NCBI GenBank assembly: GCA_019745775.1
Contig: JAIESR010000028.1
Coordinates: 62,001 to 126,000, forward strand
Length of the DNA: 64,000 bases
Source of the DNA: Xanthobacteraceae bacterium
GTDB lineage: Bacteria; Pseudomonadota; Alphaproteobacteria; Rhizobiales; Xanthobacteraceae
Direction: 5' to 3'
A model generated the notes under the pieces. The model was given only the letters and a program-made list of their open reading frames with translations. It ran no database searches and was not told the DNA's origin. Each line of letters starts with the position of its first letter. Position 1 is the first letter of the stretch. The position numbers were made by a program, and so were the translations under genes. Positions 45,144 to 53,526 of the stretch are shown in pieces.

Positions 45144-45332
45144 ATGGTGGATCGGTTCATATTCGTCCTAGTAATCGCAGTGATCCCTGCCGCCATCTTG
45201 GCAACTGCTTACCGCTGGCTCAGCATCGAGTTCGCGCTCAGCGTCGTCTGGGCAACGACCCTTCTGACCATTGCGGTAGGATTATGGAAGTATTGGCAAG
45301 ATCCCGAAGCGTATGATCGGCCAAGCAAGTAA
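45144..45332 (+). CDS. Small membrane protein of 62 residues
   Basis: Two hydrophobic helices, FIFVLVIAVIPAAILATAYRW and FALSVVWATTLLTIAVGLW, joined by a short turn and ending in a polar tail (KYWQDPEAYDRPSK). GAGGGG lies about seven bases before the ATG, giving good support for translation. I recognise no family. It is divergent in context from the GMC gene, which ends 68 bases downstream on the other strand. Confidence 0.62.
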   Translation: MVDRFIFVLVIAVIPAAILATAYRWLSIEFALSVVWATTLLTIAVGLWKYWQDPEAYDRPSK

Positions 45333-45400
45333 AGGGCGGCGAAGTTCCGGGTCAACGCGGTACTTCGTACCGCGCTGCGCCGGGGACACGGCACTTCCGA

Positions 45401-47131
45401 TCACGCCCTGACCAGCGGTCCCGGTGATTTGCGGTAGCTCTTCACGATCGCGTCCGCGCTCAAATAGGCCAGCGCCTGGATCGTCAGCGTCGGATTGAAC
45501 CCGCTCGACGAGCAGAAGTTTGCGCTGCCGATCACGAACAGATTGGGGATGTCCCAGCTCTGCCCGTATTTGTTGACCACCGATTCCTTAGGGTTGGCGC
45601 CCATGCGCACACCGCCCTGGTGGTGCGAGCCGGGCGCGCCGGGGCTGAAGCCGGATGGCCAGACATGGGTGGCGCCCATGGCGCGGCCGATCTCGGTGAT
45701 CTTGGCGGTGATGAACTCGAGCCGCTTGGTCTCATTCGGGCGCCGCCAGTCGTAGGTCATGCGCGGCGCCGGCAGGTTCCAGGCGTCACGCACATCGGGA
45801 TCGAGGTCGATCGTCTGGCCGGGGTAGGGCAGCTCTTCGGTCTGCCCGGTCATGGCCATGTAGCGCGTGTAGTATTTAGCGAAGAAGTCGCGATAGCCTT
45901 CGCCCCAGCGCGGCACGCCGGGAGGCGGCGGCATTGCCATCATCGTCCCGATCGGCCCGCCTTCGATCGCGGCCGGATTGGCCGAGATCTGGGAGCCGCG
46001 GATGAAGCCGAGCCCGCTGTGGTCGAAGTTGTCGGCGTTCAAGTCGTCGATCGTATGTTTTTGGGCGCTCGGGCCCATGTAGATATTGATGTGACGGTCG
46101 TCGAACGCCGCGAACACCCGCGTCTGGATGTGCGACATCAGGTGCTTGCCGAGATGCCCGCTGGAATTGGCGAGCCCGTCCGGGAATTTCTCGGTCTTCG
46201 ACAGCAACAACAGCCGCACCGCGTCGTAGATGAACGGCGCCACGATGACGATCTCCGCCTCAACAGTGTTGTCGCGGGAGCCGTCCGGCCCGTAATACGA
46301 CACGCCGGTCGCCCGACCGGAATTGTCAGTGTTGACGCGATAGACCATCGCGTTGGTGAGGAGCTTGAAGTTGCCGGTCGCGTCGGCATCCGGCAGGTTG
46401 GTCACGAGCGTCGATGATTTCGCGCCGATGTGGCAGCCGAAACCCTGGCAGTAGCCGCAATACGCACAAGCCGGGCGGCCTTTGTAGGGTTGCGACAGGA
46501 TTGCGCGCGGCGTCGAGAACGGGTGGTAACCGAGTTTCTTGCAGGCGGCGTCGAAGTTGACGCCGACCTGGTCGAGTTGCAGCGGCGGCAGCGGAAACTC
46601 GCGTTGCCGCGGCGCCTCAAACACGTTGCCGCCCGCGATCTTCTGGCCGCGCAAATTGCCGGCCTTGCCCGACACGCCGAGCTCATACTCGATGCGGTCG
46701 TAATAGGGCTCGAGCTCGGTGTAGCTCAGCGGCCAGTCGATGACCGACGAGTCCTCCGGGATCGCAGTCCTGCCGTAGCGCTCGATCGTGTGCGAGCGCA
46801 CCCGGAAGTCGTCTTCGTGGAAACGCCAGGAGACCGCACCGTAATGCACGGTGCCGCCGCCGGCCTGGTTGCCGTAGCTTTGCGAGGCGATCGGCGTCGC
46901 GCGCGACTTGGTGTTGGGGCGCCATGTGACGGGCTGGCGCCGCACGTCCGGGCGCAAGTCCTGGCGCTGGAAGTAACGCAGCTCGTCCTGCGGGGCGAAG
47001 TCCTTGGTCGCAAGCCGCGGTCCGCGTTCGAGCCCGATGACCTTGAATCCCGCTTTGGCGAGTTCGGCGGCGAGGATGCCGCCGGCAGCGCCGACGCCGA
47101 CGATGACGACGTCTGTCTTTTCGGTTGCCAT
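45401..47131 (-). CDS. GMC-family flavoprotein oxidoreductase
   Basis: A 576-residue FAD enzyme. The dinucleotide motif VVIVGVGAAGGILAAELAKAG is at the N-terminus, and HHQGGVRMGANPKESVVN plus SGFNPTLTIQALA form the conserved C-terminal part. The Cys-rich stretch ACAYCGYCQGFGCHIGAKSS is seen in gluconate 2-dehydrogenase-like members. The gene follows a subunit-3-type gene by three bases, so the product is probably the catalytic subunit of a periplasmic alcohol or sugar-acid dehydrogenase; no cytochrome c subunit is present here. Confidence 0.88.
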   Translation of the reverse strand: MATEKTDVVIVGVGAAGGILAAELAKAGFKVIGLERGPRLATKDFAPQDELRYFQRQDLRPDVRRQPVTWRPNTKSRATPIASQSYGNQAGGGTVHYGAVSWRFHEDDFRVRSHTIERYGRTAIPEDSSVIDWPLSYTELEPYYDRIEYELGVSGKAGNLRGQKIAGGNVFEAPRQREFPLPPLQLDQVGVNFDAACKKLGYHPFSTPRAILSQPYKGRPACAYCGYCQGFGCHIGAKSSTLVTNLPDADATGNFKLLTNAMVYRVNTDNSGRATGVSYYGPDGSRDNTVEAEIVIVAPFIYDAVRLLLLSKTEKFPDGLANSSGHLGKHLMSHIQTRVFAAFDDRHINIYMGPSAQKHTIDDLNADNFDHSGLGFIRGSQISANPAAIEGGPIGTMMAMPPPPGVPRWGEGYRDFFAKYYTRYMAMTGQTEELPYPGQTIDLDPDVRDAWNLPAPRMTYDWRRPNETKRLEFITAKITEIGRAMGATHVWPSGFSPGAPGSHHQGGVRMGANPKESVVNKYGQSWDIPNLFVIGSANFCSSSGFNPTLTIQALAYLSADAIVKSYRKSPGPLVRA

Positions 47132-47134
47132 GGC

Positions 47135-47818
47135 TCAAGCCCTCCGTACCGGGGCCCGCGCTTGCAGGCCGATGATTTCTTTGCCGGCGTAGGCTTCCTT
47201 GCTCAGCATGTCCTCGGTCGTGAACACCGGAATGGCGCCGGGGAAGCCGACCAGCCGCCAGCCGGCGAAGTCCTTGTTGCCGCCGTAGATCGGGTCGGAA
47301 AACATCCCTTCGATGGTGTGGGTGCGCAGCGTGTTGAAGAACGCCTGCGGACGCGGCCAGCCGAACTCGGTGGCCTTGCCGGTTTCAAGCGCGCGGATAA
47401 CTTCGTCCTGCCGCGCGGCGCCGAGCGCAACGAACGAGGTCTTGTAGGTTTTCTGGCAGTAGGCCTCGAGCGAAGTGAGCCCGCGCCGATAGAAGTCCTG
47501 CAGGTGCGCGTAGGCGCCGGCGAGGGCGAGGTCGATATAGTTGAGCACGCCGGCGTCGAGCGCGCCCGGCTTGCCCGGCGCGCCGGGCATCAGCCGTTCG
47601 GTAAACGCCGCGACCGTGGCGGCGTCGTCCGCATTCAGGAACGCGCCGTGGCCGGTGCTGGGTGGATGTTGATGCACGGCGGGCTGCGCCGCGCTCTGTT
47701 GGTGATGCTGTTGTGCTTGTGCGAGGGACGTCGGGACCGCCCCGACGCCTGCGCCCGCGACTGCCGTCATCGCCGCACGCAAAAGGAATGCGCGGCGAGC
47801 CTCGTCGAGCTCGAGCAT
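47135..47818 (-). CDS. Gluconate 2-dehydrogenase subunit 3-family protein
   Basis: A 227-residue small subunit. An N-terminal signal with RRAFLLRAAMTAVAGAGVGA and export-type cleavage near AQAQ could carry the folded flavoprotein partner through Tat. Next comes a Gln/His-rich linker (about residues 35-58). The remainder contains FTERLMPGAPGKPGALDAG, YIDLALAGAYAHLQDFYRRG and PIYGGNKDFAGWRLVGFPG, the latter typical of the family. AGGGAGG precedes the ATG. It lies just upstream of the GMC gene in one operon. Confidence 0.86.
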   Translation of the reverse strand: MLELDEARRAFLLRAAMTAVAGAGVGAVPTSLAQAQQHHQQSAAQPAVHQHPPSTGHGAFLNADDAATVAAFTERLMPGAPGKPGALDAGVLNYIDLALAGAYAHLQDFYRRGLTSLEAYCQKTYKTSFVALGAARQDEVIRALETGKATEFGWPRPQAFFNTLRTHTIEGMFSDPIYGGNKDFAGWRLVGFPGAIPVFTTEDMLSKEAYAGKEIIGLQARAPVRRA

Positions 47819-47934
47819 GCTTCCGTCCTCCCTGTGTCACCGGGCTCTTGAGCCGACCCGGTGTTGCGTGAAACGCTACGCCGATTTACCTTTGTGCGGA
47901 AGATAAGAATGCCTCCAAATCGAGGGTGCCTGAT

Positions 47935-48525
47935 ATGTCGAGCGCGCGGCTTCCGGTTCTTGAGAAATTCATCCACGAACTGCGCAAGGTCTGGTCGACC
48001 AACGCCGACAACCAGAGCCGGATGGAGAGGGCGAAGCCGCTGCTCGAAAAATTCGTGATGGAGCCGACGCTCAAGGCCCATTCAAGGGATTGGCCCTCGA
48101 CCGAAGGCCACAAGAACCTCCTGCTCTATGTCGATCCCGACTACGACTTCGTGATCAACGCGGTGGTGCGGGTGCCGGGCCGTAAGGGCTCGATTCACGA
48201 CCACGCCAATGCCTGGGTGCTCTACGGCCTGCTCGACGGCACCGAGAGCTTGGAGCGGTATGATCGTATCGACGACGGCAAGAGGCCCGGTTACGCCGAG
48301 TTGAAGCTCGCGTCGGTGACGACCGGCAGCCAGGGTAAGGTCGACCTGGTGCCGCCGCGCTCGATTCACGCGGAGCAGGGCGGCGACACCCGCTCGGTTG
48401 CGATCATCGTGCGCAGCCGCAAGCTCGGCGAGGGCACGGTGCTGCAGGGGCGTTATGACCCTGCCACCAAGACCCGGACCGAAGGTTACGGCCCAACCCA
48501 GGTGCCGTACGAGCTGGTGGCCTGA
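47935..48525 (+). CDS. Cupin protein, cysteine-dioxygenase-like
   Basis: A 196-residue protein with helical N-terminal third and a cupin core. The metal motif is [20 protein letters not shown] with a later His in [13 protein letters not shown], as in cysteine dioxygenase and related thiol or carboxylate dioxygenases. ATG 47935 has GAGG about ten bases upstream; a GTG at 47926 is in frame. Substrate unknown. It is divergent from the dehydrogenase operon and precedes glyA. Confidence 0.78.
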   Translation: MSSARLPVLEKFIHELRKVWSTNADNQSRMERAKPLLEKFVMEPTLKAHSRDWPSTEGHKNLLLYVDPDYDFVINAVVRVPGRKGSIHDHANAWVLYGLLDGTESLERYDRIDDGKRPGYAELKLASVTTGSQGKVDLVPPRSIHAEQGGDTRSVAIIVRSRKLGEGTVLQGRYDPATKTRTEGYGPTQVPYELVA

Positions 48526-48638
48526 GCGCCGAGCGAAAACGCGCGCAATCCCAAGATATTGCGGTAATCCCCTGCCGCGGCGCTACCGCTTGGCGCTGCG
48601 CAGGGGATGTGGTAATCGCGCTGCCGCAGGAGAATTTT

Positions 48639-49943
48639 ATGGCAGCCACCGATCCAACCGCAAAAAATCAAGTAGCATCAATGTTTTCGACCTCACTCGC
48701 GGAGGCCGATCCGGAGATCGCGGCGGCCATCGGCAAGGAGCTTGATCGTCAGCGTGACGAGATCGAGCTGATCGCGTCCGAGAACATCGTAAGCAAAGCC
48801 GTGCTCGAAGCGCAGGGCTCGGTGCTCACCAACAAATACGCGGAAGGGCTGCCCGGGCGCCGCTACTACGGCGGCTGCCAGTATGTGGATATCGCCGAAA
48901 CCCTGGCGATTGAGCGCGTTACCAAGCTTTTCGGATGCAGGTTCGCAAACGTACAGCCGCATTCCGGCGCGTCGGCCAACGCCGCCGCCTTCATGGCGCT
49001 GATGGCGCCCGGCGACACCTTCCTCGGCCTCAATCTGGCGGCCGGCGGACATCTCACCCACGGTTCGCCCGTCAACATGTCCGGCCGCTGGTTCAAGCCG
49101 GTGCCCTACAGCGTGCGCCGCGACGACCACCGCATCGACATCGACGAGGTTCGCAACCTTGCCCGCGAGCACAAGCCGAAGGTGATCATTGCCGGCGGCA
49201 GCGCCTATCCGCGCATCATCGATTTTCGCGCCTTCCGCGCGATCGCGGACGAGGTCGGCGCCAAGCTGATGGTCGACATGGCGCACTTCGCCGGGCTCGT
49301 GGCCGGTGGCGTTCATCCGTCGCCATTCCCGCATGCGCATGTGGTCACCTCGACCGCGCACAAGACGCTGCGCGGCCCGCGCTCGGGCTTCGTCCTCACC
49401 GATGACGAGGAGCTTGCCAAGAAGATCAACTCGGCCGTGTTCCCCGGCCTGCAGGGCGGCCCGCTGATGCACGTGATCGCGGCCAAGGCCGTGGCGTTCG
49501 GCGAGGCGCTGAAGCCCTCGTTCAAGGTCTACGCCAAGAACGTGGTCGAGAATGCCAAGGCGCTGGCCGAGACGCTGAAGTCCAAGGGCTTCGACATCGT
49601 CTCCGGCGGCACCGACACGCATCTGATGCTGGTCGACCTGCGGCCGAAGCGGTTGACCGGCAAGGTCGCCGAGGCGGCTCTCGGGCGCGCCTACATCACC
49701 TGCAACAAGAACGGCATCCCGTACGACCCCGAGAAGCCGATGGTGACATCAGGGGTCCGGCTCGGCACGCCGGCCGGCACCACGCGCGGCTTCGGCATCG
49801 CGGAGTTCAAGGAAGTCGGCGAGATGATCTCCGAGGTGCTCGACGTGCTGTCGCAGAAGGGTGCCGAAGAGGACGCGCTGATCGAAGGTACGGTGCGTGA
49901 GCGGGTCAAGGCATTGGTGAAGCGGTTTCCGATCTATCAATAA
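48639..49943 (+). CDS. glyA: Serine hydroxymethyltransferase
   Basis: GlyA interconverts serine and glycine with tetrahydrofolate, the main source of one-carbon units. The 434-residue PLP enzyme has the family start [27 protein letters not shown]-like text (residues 18-44), [18 protein letters not shown] and the PLP Lys in [19 protein letters not shown] lies six bases before the ATG at 48639, which I prefer to the longer frame from 48609. nrdR follows after 49 bases. Confidence 0.95.
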   Translation: MAATDPTAKNQVASMFSTSLAEADPEIAAAIGKELDRQRDEIELIASENIVSKAVLEAQGSVLTNKYAEGLPGRRYYGGCQYVDIAETLAIERVTKLFGCRFANVQPHSGASANAAAFMALMAPGDTFLGLNLAAGGHLTHGSPVNMSGRWFKPVPYSVRRDDHRIDIDEVRNLAREHKPKVIIAGGSAYPRIIDFRAFRAIADEVGAKLMVDMAHFAGLVAGGVHPSPFPHAHVVTSTAHKTLRGPRSGFVLTDDEELAKKINSAVFPGLQGGPLMHVIAAKAVAFGEALKPSFKVYAKNVVENAKALAETLKSKGFDIVSGGTDTHLMLVDLRPKRLTGKVAEAALGRAYITCNKNGIPYDPEKPMVTSGVRLGTPAGTTRGFGIAEFKEVGEMISEVLDVLSQKGAEEDALIEGTVRERVKALVKRFPIYQ

Positions 49944-49992
49944 CGACGTCACGTCCGCCGCGGCGCGGCCATGACGGGGAGAGGGAAGCGAG

Positions 49993-50481
49993 ATGCGCTG
50001 CCCGAACTGCGCGAGCCTCGATACCCAGGTGAAGGATAGCCGGCCGACGGAGGATTCTTCCGTCATCCGGCGCCGGCGCGTTTGCCTCGCCTGCAATTTT
50101 CGTTTCACGACCTTCGAGCGCGTGCAGCTGCGCGAGCTCACCATCATCAAGCGCAACGGGCGCCGCGTGCCGTTCGACCGCGACAAGCTCCTGCGCTCGG
50201 TGCAGATCGCGCTGCGCAAGCGTCCGGTCGAGCCCGAGCGGATCGACCAGGCGGTGTCGAAGATCGTGCGCGAGCTGGAGAGCCAGGGCGAGAGCGAAGT
50301 CTCGTCGGAGGCGGTCGGCGAGCTGGTGATGGAGGCGCTGCGTTCGCTCGATGACGTCGCGTATGTACGCTTCGCCTCGGTCTATCGCAATTTTCGCGAG
50401 GCCAAGGATTTCGAGCAGTTGCTCGGCGAATTGTCGAGCGAGGACGAGCCCAAGCCGGCGCCGGCGCCGGCGCGGAAGTAG
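49993..50481 (+). CDS. nrdR: Transcriptional repressor NrdR
   Basis: NrdR represses ribonucleotide reductase genes when dATP/ATP is bound. The 162-residue protein has a four-Cys zinc ribbon (MRCPNC and [17 protein letters not shown]) followed by an ATP-cone domain ([16 protein letters not shown] to [11 protein letters not shown]). GGGGAGAGGGAAG lies before the ATG at 49993. In many Rhizobiales glyA-nrdR is followed by ribD-ribE-ribH-nusB; here a convergent unrelated gene ends four bases away. The C-terminus carries a Pro-Ala repeat. Confidence 0.95.
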   Translation: MRCPNCASLDTQVKDSRPTEDSSVIRRRRVCLACNFRFTTFERVQLRELTIIKRNGRRVPFDRDKLLRSVQIALRKRPVEPERIDQAVSKIVRELESQGESEVSSEAVGELVMEALRSLDDVAYVRFASVYRNFREAKDFEQLLGELSSEDEPKPAPAPARK

Positions 50482-50484
50482 CTT

Positions 50485-51411
50485 TCAGCCCGTCGCCTCC
50501 CGCACTGCCTTCGCTACGTCCTTGGCCTTGTCGAACTCTGCGCGGCGCGCGGCGATCTCCTCGGATGACAGCCGCTCGATATTGCAATAGTCGAGCTTCC
50601 AGGCGGGACTGTCGGACCATTTCAGCGGCGACTGCACGGTCGTGCGCGGCCCTGGCGCGGTTTCGAGCACCCGTAAGGCAAGGTCGAGGGTTGTCGCCTG
50701 CGAAGCCGGATCGCGCGGGCGGCCCGCGGCATTCCCGAGCGGGAAGTCGGAGAACAGGAACCGCGGCACGCCGACATGTTCGACGATGTCCTTGGCGCAG
50801 CCCATCACCACGGTGGCAATGCCATACTCCTCCAGCGCGCGGGCGGCGAGGCTCGCGCTCTGGTGACAGACCGGGCAGTTGGGCACAAGGATCGCTGCGT
50901 CGGCGCCGTCGGCCTGGCAGCGGGCGACGAGCTCCGCGCAATCCGTCTCGATGGTGACGCGCTGGCTGCGATTGGTCGGCAGGCCGTGGAAGTGCGGCGC
51001 TACCGATCGGATGCGGCCGTGCGCCGCGGCGGCGCGCAGCGCGGGCAGGGGAAAGTAGCTGCCGGAATCTTCCGCCGTCGTGTGGGCGCGGTCGATGGCG
51101 AGGTGCGAGATGCGCAGGTCATGATCCTTCGCTGCATCGCCGGAATACACGCTGTAGAACTTCGCTGCCGCGTTATAGGGCGCGCCGGGGCGCTGATCGC
51201 CTTTGTCCGGCTGGTAGGGCGCGGCGGTGGTGACCAGCGCTACGCGGCATTCCGAGAGCGGTTTGTGCAGCGGTTGGAACGGCACGCTGGTGTAGTGCGT
51301 CCACTCGTACGGCGCGCCGTAGCCGAGCGCGGCATAGTAGGTCCTGATCCGCTGGAGGTATGGGATCGGTGCGTCGACTGTGGTCCCAGAGTGTACCGCG
51401 GGCGGGCTCAT
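50485..51411 (-). CDS. Glycine/sarcosine/betaine reductase selenoprotein B (GrdB)-like protein with Cys
   Basis: A 308-residue cytosolic protein. The central segment ADAAILVPNCPVCHQSASLAARALEEYGIATVVMGCAKDI and the following FSDFPLGNAAGRP match the GrdB/PrdB-like family (recalled); in anaerobes this loop holds the selenocysteine, whereas here it has Cys-Pro-Val-Cys. Such Cys forms in aerobes have unknown reactions and may cleave C-N, C-S or C-halogen bonds. It is the last gene of a minus-strand operon after an aldolase and a binding protein, and its ribosome binding site appears buried in a hairpin. Confidence 0.72.
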   Translation of the reverse strand: MSPPAVHSGTTVDAPIPYLQRIRTYYAALGYGAPYEWTHYTSVPFQPLHKPLSECRVALVTTAAPYQPDKGDQRPGAPYNAAAKFYSVYSGDAAKDHDLRISHLAIDRAHTTAEDSGSYFPLPALRAAAAHGRIRSVAPHFHGLPTNRSQRVTIETDCAELVARCQADGADAAILVPNCPVCHQSASLAARALEEYGIATVVMGCAKDIVEHVGVPRFLFSDFPLGNAAGRPRDPASQATTLDLALRVLETAPGPRTTVQSPLKWSDSPAWKLDYCNIERLSSEEIAARRAEFDKAKDVAKAVREATG

Positions 51412-51415
51412 GCTG

Positions 51416-51479
51416 GTGCCCTGTTTCCGGCGTTCGTGATGCGCACAGTCTCACACGAACGCCGGAAACGAAAGGGCAC
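51416..51479 (-). promoter_or_regulatory. Long hairpin covering the ribosome binding site of the GrdB-like gene
   Basis: TTTCCGGCGTTCGTG (51424-51438) pairs perfectly with 51454-51468, and the outer GTGCCCT (51416-51422) with AGGGCAC (51473-51479), leaving a 1-by-4 internal loop and a 15-base apical loop. On the minus strand the 5' base is the last base of the binding-protein stop codon and the 3' arm contains AGGG, the only ribosome-binding-like site before the ATG at 51411. Confidence 0.8.
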
Positions 51480-52507
51480 TAATTCTGCATCACGCGCCGA
51501 AGCGCGTCGATGGTCGCCTTCGGCAGCTTCATCGTGTCGCGCGTGACCGCATCCATCTGCTCGCCGGTCGCGCCGTCGATCATCAGCTTGCGCTTTTCGG
51601 TCGTAGCGATGAATTGCGGATCCTTCATCATGGCCGCAAACGCCGCCCGCAGCGCGGCCATGCGCTCCGGCGGCACGCCGGGCGGCGCCAGGACCGAGCG
51701 GCCGATCTCCGAGGTGCCGGCGAGGGCGCTCATCACAGCGCGCCCCTCGTCGCCGGTCGAAAGCTCGCTCATGGTCGGTGTGTTCGGCAACATCGAATAT
51801 CTTTTGAGACCGCTCTGATACAGGAGCACAGCCTTGCCCTGCAGCCATTCCGGGAACTGGACGATGATGGCTGGCAGCGATTCGCCGCCATTCACGTCGA
51901 CCTCGCCGCGCTCGACGGCGAGCTGAATTTCCGCCGTGCCGCTGTAGCCGGTGACGATCTTGAACTTGGATCCGGCATAGGCATTGAGGGCGCGGGCATA
52001 GATCGCCGAGGTCGAGGTCGACTGGCCGGCGCCGACGGTGACTTCACGTTTGCGCGTGTCGGCGAATGAGGTGAGGCCGCTCTTGGGCAACGCCACGGCG
52101 ACATCGACCATCGAGGTGAGCCGACCGAGATAGCTGAAGCGGCGCGGGTCGATGCCCATCTTGTCGTCGACGAGCAGGGTCAGTGCGAGCTGCTGGGCAA
52201 CGACGCCGAGATGCGTGCCGTCCTGTGGCGCGACCCGATAGAGATAGTCGACCGCCTTGAAGCCGCCGGCGCCGGGCATGTTGACCGCAATGACGGTCGG
52301 ATTGCCGGGAATGTGGCGGCCGAGAAACTCGGTCGCGACACGCCCGTAGAGATCGTAGTTGCCGCCCGCCCCGTAGCCGATGAACACACGTACGGTCTTG
52401 CCGCGGTAGAAGTCGGCGATCGACTCTGCGTGTGAGGCCCCGGCAAAGGCCAGTTGCGAGACGAAAATCGCAAATAGCGTTGTAAAACACCCTCGCATAC
52501 GCGACAT
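51479..52507 (-). CDS. Periplasmic TctC-like substrate-binding protein, FYKGK subgroup
   Basis: A 342-residue exported receptor with a 27-residue signal peptide (ending SHAE). The mature start IADFYRGKTVRVFIGYGAGGNYDLYGR differs from Bug proteins (which begin YPSRP) but keeps the fold pattern: NMPGAGGFKAVDYLY, APQDGTHLG, and the C-terminal APPGVPPERMAALRAAFAAM. Three close relatives lie in this window at 53527, 57089 and 62101. No TctA/TctB membrane gene is nearby. It sits 16 bases after the aldolase gene and ahead of the GrdB-like gene. Confidence 0.82.
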   Translation of the reverse strand: MSRMRGCFTTLFAIFVSQLAFAGASHAESIADFYRGKTVRVFIGYGAGGNYDLYGRVATEFLGRHIPGNPTVIAVNMPGAGGFKAVDYLYRVAPQDGTHLGVVAQQLALTLLVDDKMGIDPRRFSYLGRLTSMVDVAVALPKSGLTSFADTRKREVTVGAGQSTSTSAIYARALNAYAGSKFKIVTGYSGTAEIQLAVERGEVDVNGGESLPAIIVQFPEWLQGKAVLLYQSGLKRYSMLPNTPTMSELSTGDEGRAVMSALAGTSEIGRSVLAPPGVPPERMAALRAAFAAMMKDPQFIATTEKRKLMIDGATGEQMDAVTRDTMKLPKATIDALRRVMQN

Positions 52508-52523
52508 GGTCGTTGTCTCCCTG

Positions 52524-53258
52524 TTACGGCGCGCCTACTTGTTTCTTCCACGTTGTCCACGGGCGATCGACGTTCTGCGCCTTGAGTTGCTCGAACTCGT
52601 TGAGGAAACTGATCGGGCCGCCGAGCATCACGGCCTGCATCTGCAGCTTGGCATTCACCTCGGTGTAGATCGCGCGGAATACCGCGGTCTTGAGGTCGGG
52701 GCCAGCGACCGCGTTGCCGTGGCCGCGCATCAGGATGACCGAGCCCTTGCCAAGCTCCTGCGCCAGCGACCGGCCGAGCTCGTTTGTGAGCACCAGCATG
52801 TTGTTCTGCACGCCGGCGTGCTTGCGGATTTCCCACACTGGCACGCCCTGGCCGAGGAAATGCCCGTTGTGGAAGATCGCGCGCAGCGGCTTCTCGGTCA
52901 CGCTGAACGGGATGATGGTCGGCGAGTGGCTGTGCACGACCGCGTTGACGTCCGGCCGCGCCTGGTAGATCTGGCCATGGATGAAACGCTCGCGATAGGG
53001 CGAGCGGCCGTTGGCGTCGATTGGATTGCTGTCGAGATCGAAGGTGATGATGTCGGCCACCGACACGTCGCGCGGCGCCATCGCCTGCATCTGGAGGTAG
53101 CGGTCGGGATTGCGCGGATCGCGCACGCTGACGTGCCCGAAGGAATCGAGGACGCCGTTCTCCGCCAGGATGTGGTTGGCCGCGACCAGATCGGTGGCCA
53201 CCAATGGATCGAGATCGGCATAGCCCGCGCCGAATTTGTCCCTGCTCGTGTCAGCCAT
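52524..53258 (-). CDS. Class II aldolase/adducin-family protein
   Basis: A 244-residue zinc enzyme related to fuculose-phosphate aldolase. The Zn ligands are in VVHSHSPT (two His) and a third in MRGHGNAV; LDSFGHVSVRDP matches the family N-terminus. GAGG lies upstream of the ATG at 53258, preferred to 53309. The substrate could be a 2-hydroxy or 2-oxo acid derivative, since aldolase and decarboxylase activities both occur in the family. First gene of a three-gene minus-strand operon with a binding protein and a GrdB-like protein. Confidence 0.85.
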   Translation of the reverse strand: MADTSRDKFGAGYADLDPLVATDLVAANHILAENGVLDSFGHVSVRDPRNPDRYLQMQAMAPRDVSVADIITFDLDSNPIDANGRSPYRERFIHGQIYQARPDVNAVVHSHSPTIIPFSVTEKPLRAIFHNGHFLGQGVPVWEIRKHAGVQNNMLVLTNELGRSLAQELGKGSVILMRGHGNAVAGPDLKTAVFRAIYTEVNAKLQMQAVMLGGPISFLNEFEQLKAQNVDRPWTTWKKQVGAP

Positions 53259-53372
53259 CAGTCCTCGCCAATGGTCCGCCGGTTGTGAATAGGGTCGAAC
53301 TCTTCGCATTCATTGCGCGGGCGTCTGCCCTAGGTCTAGGTCGGCTTGCGAAATTTGGTACCCCATTTCTCG

Positions 53373-53387
53373 GAACAACTGTTGTTC
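53373..53387. promoter_or_regulatory. Perfect palindrome between divergent operons, operator candidate
   Basis: GAACAAC-T-GTTGTTC is a perfect 7-1-7 inverted repeat in the 268-base gap between the aldolase operon (minus) and a binding-protein gene (plus). Size and symmetry fit a GntR-type operator, but no regulator gene is adjacent. Confidence 0.42.
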
Positions 53388-53526
53388 GTGCTAAGGGGGC
53401 GGCGCAGCATCGCATCCTCGGGCGGCCGGTCCGCGAGTTGGCGAGCGCGCTTCCCGGCCACCTTGCTGGCGACAGGTCGAACAGCTATCAAACCCTGTCA
53501 AAACAAGAGCCTATGCGAGGAAACGA

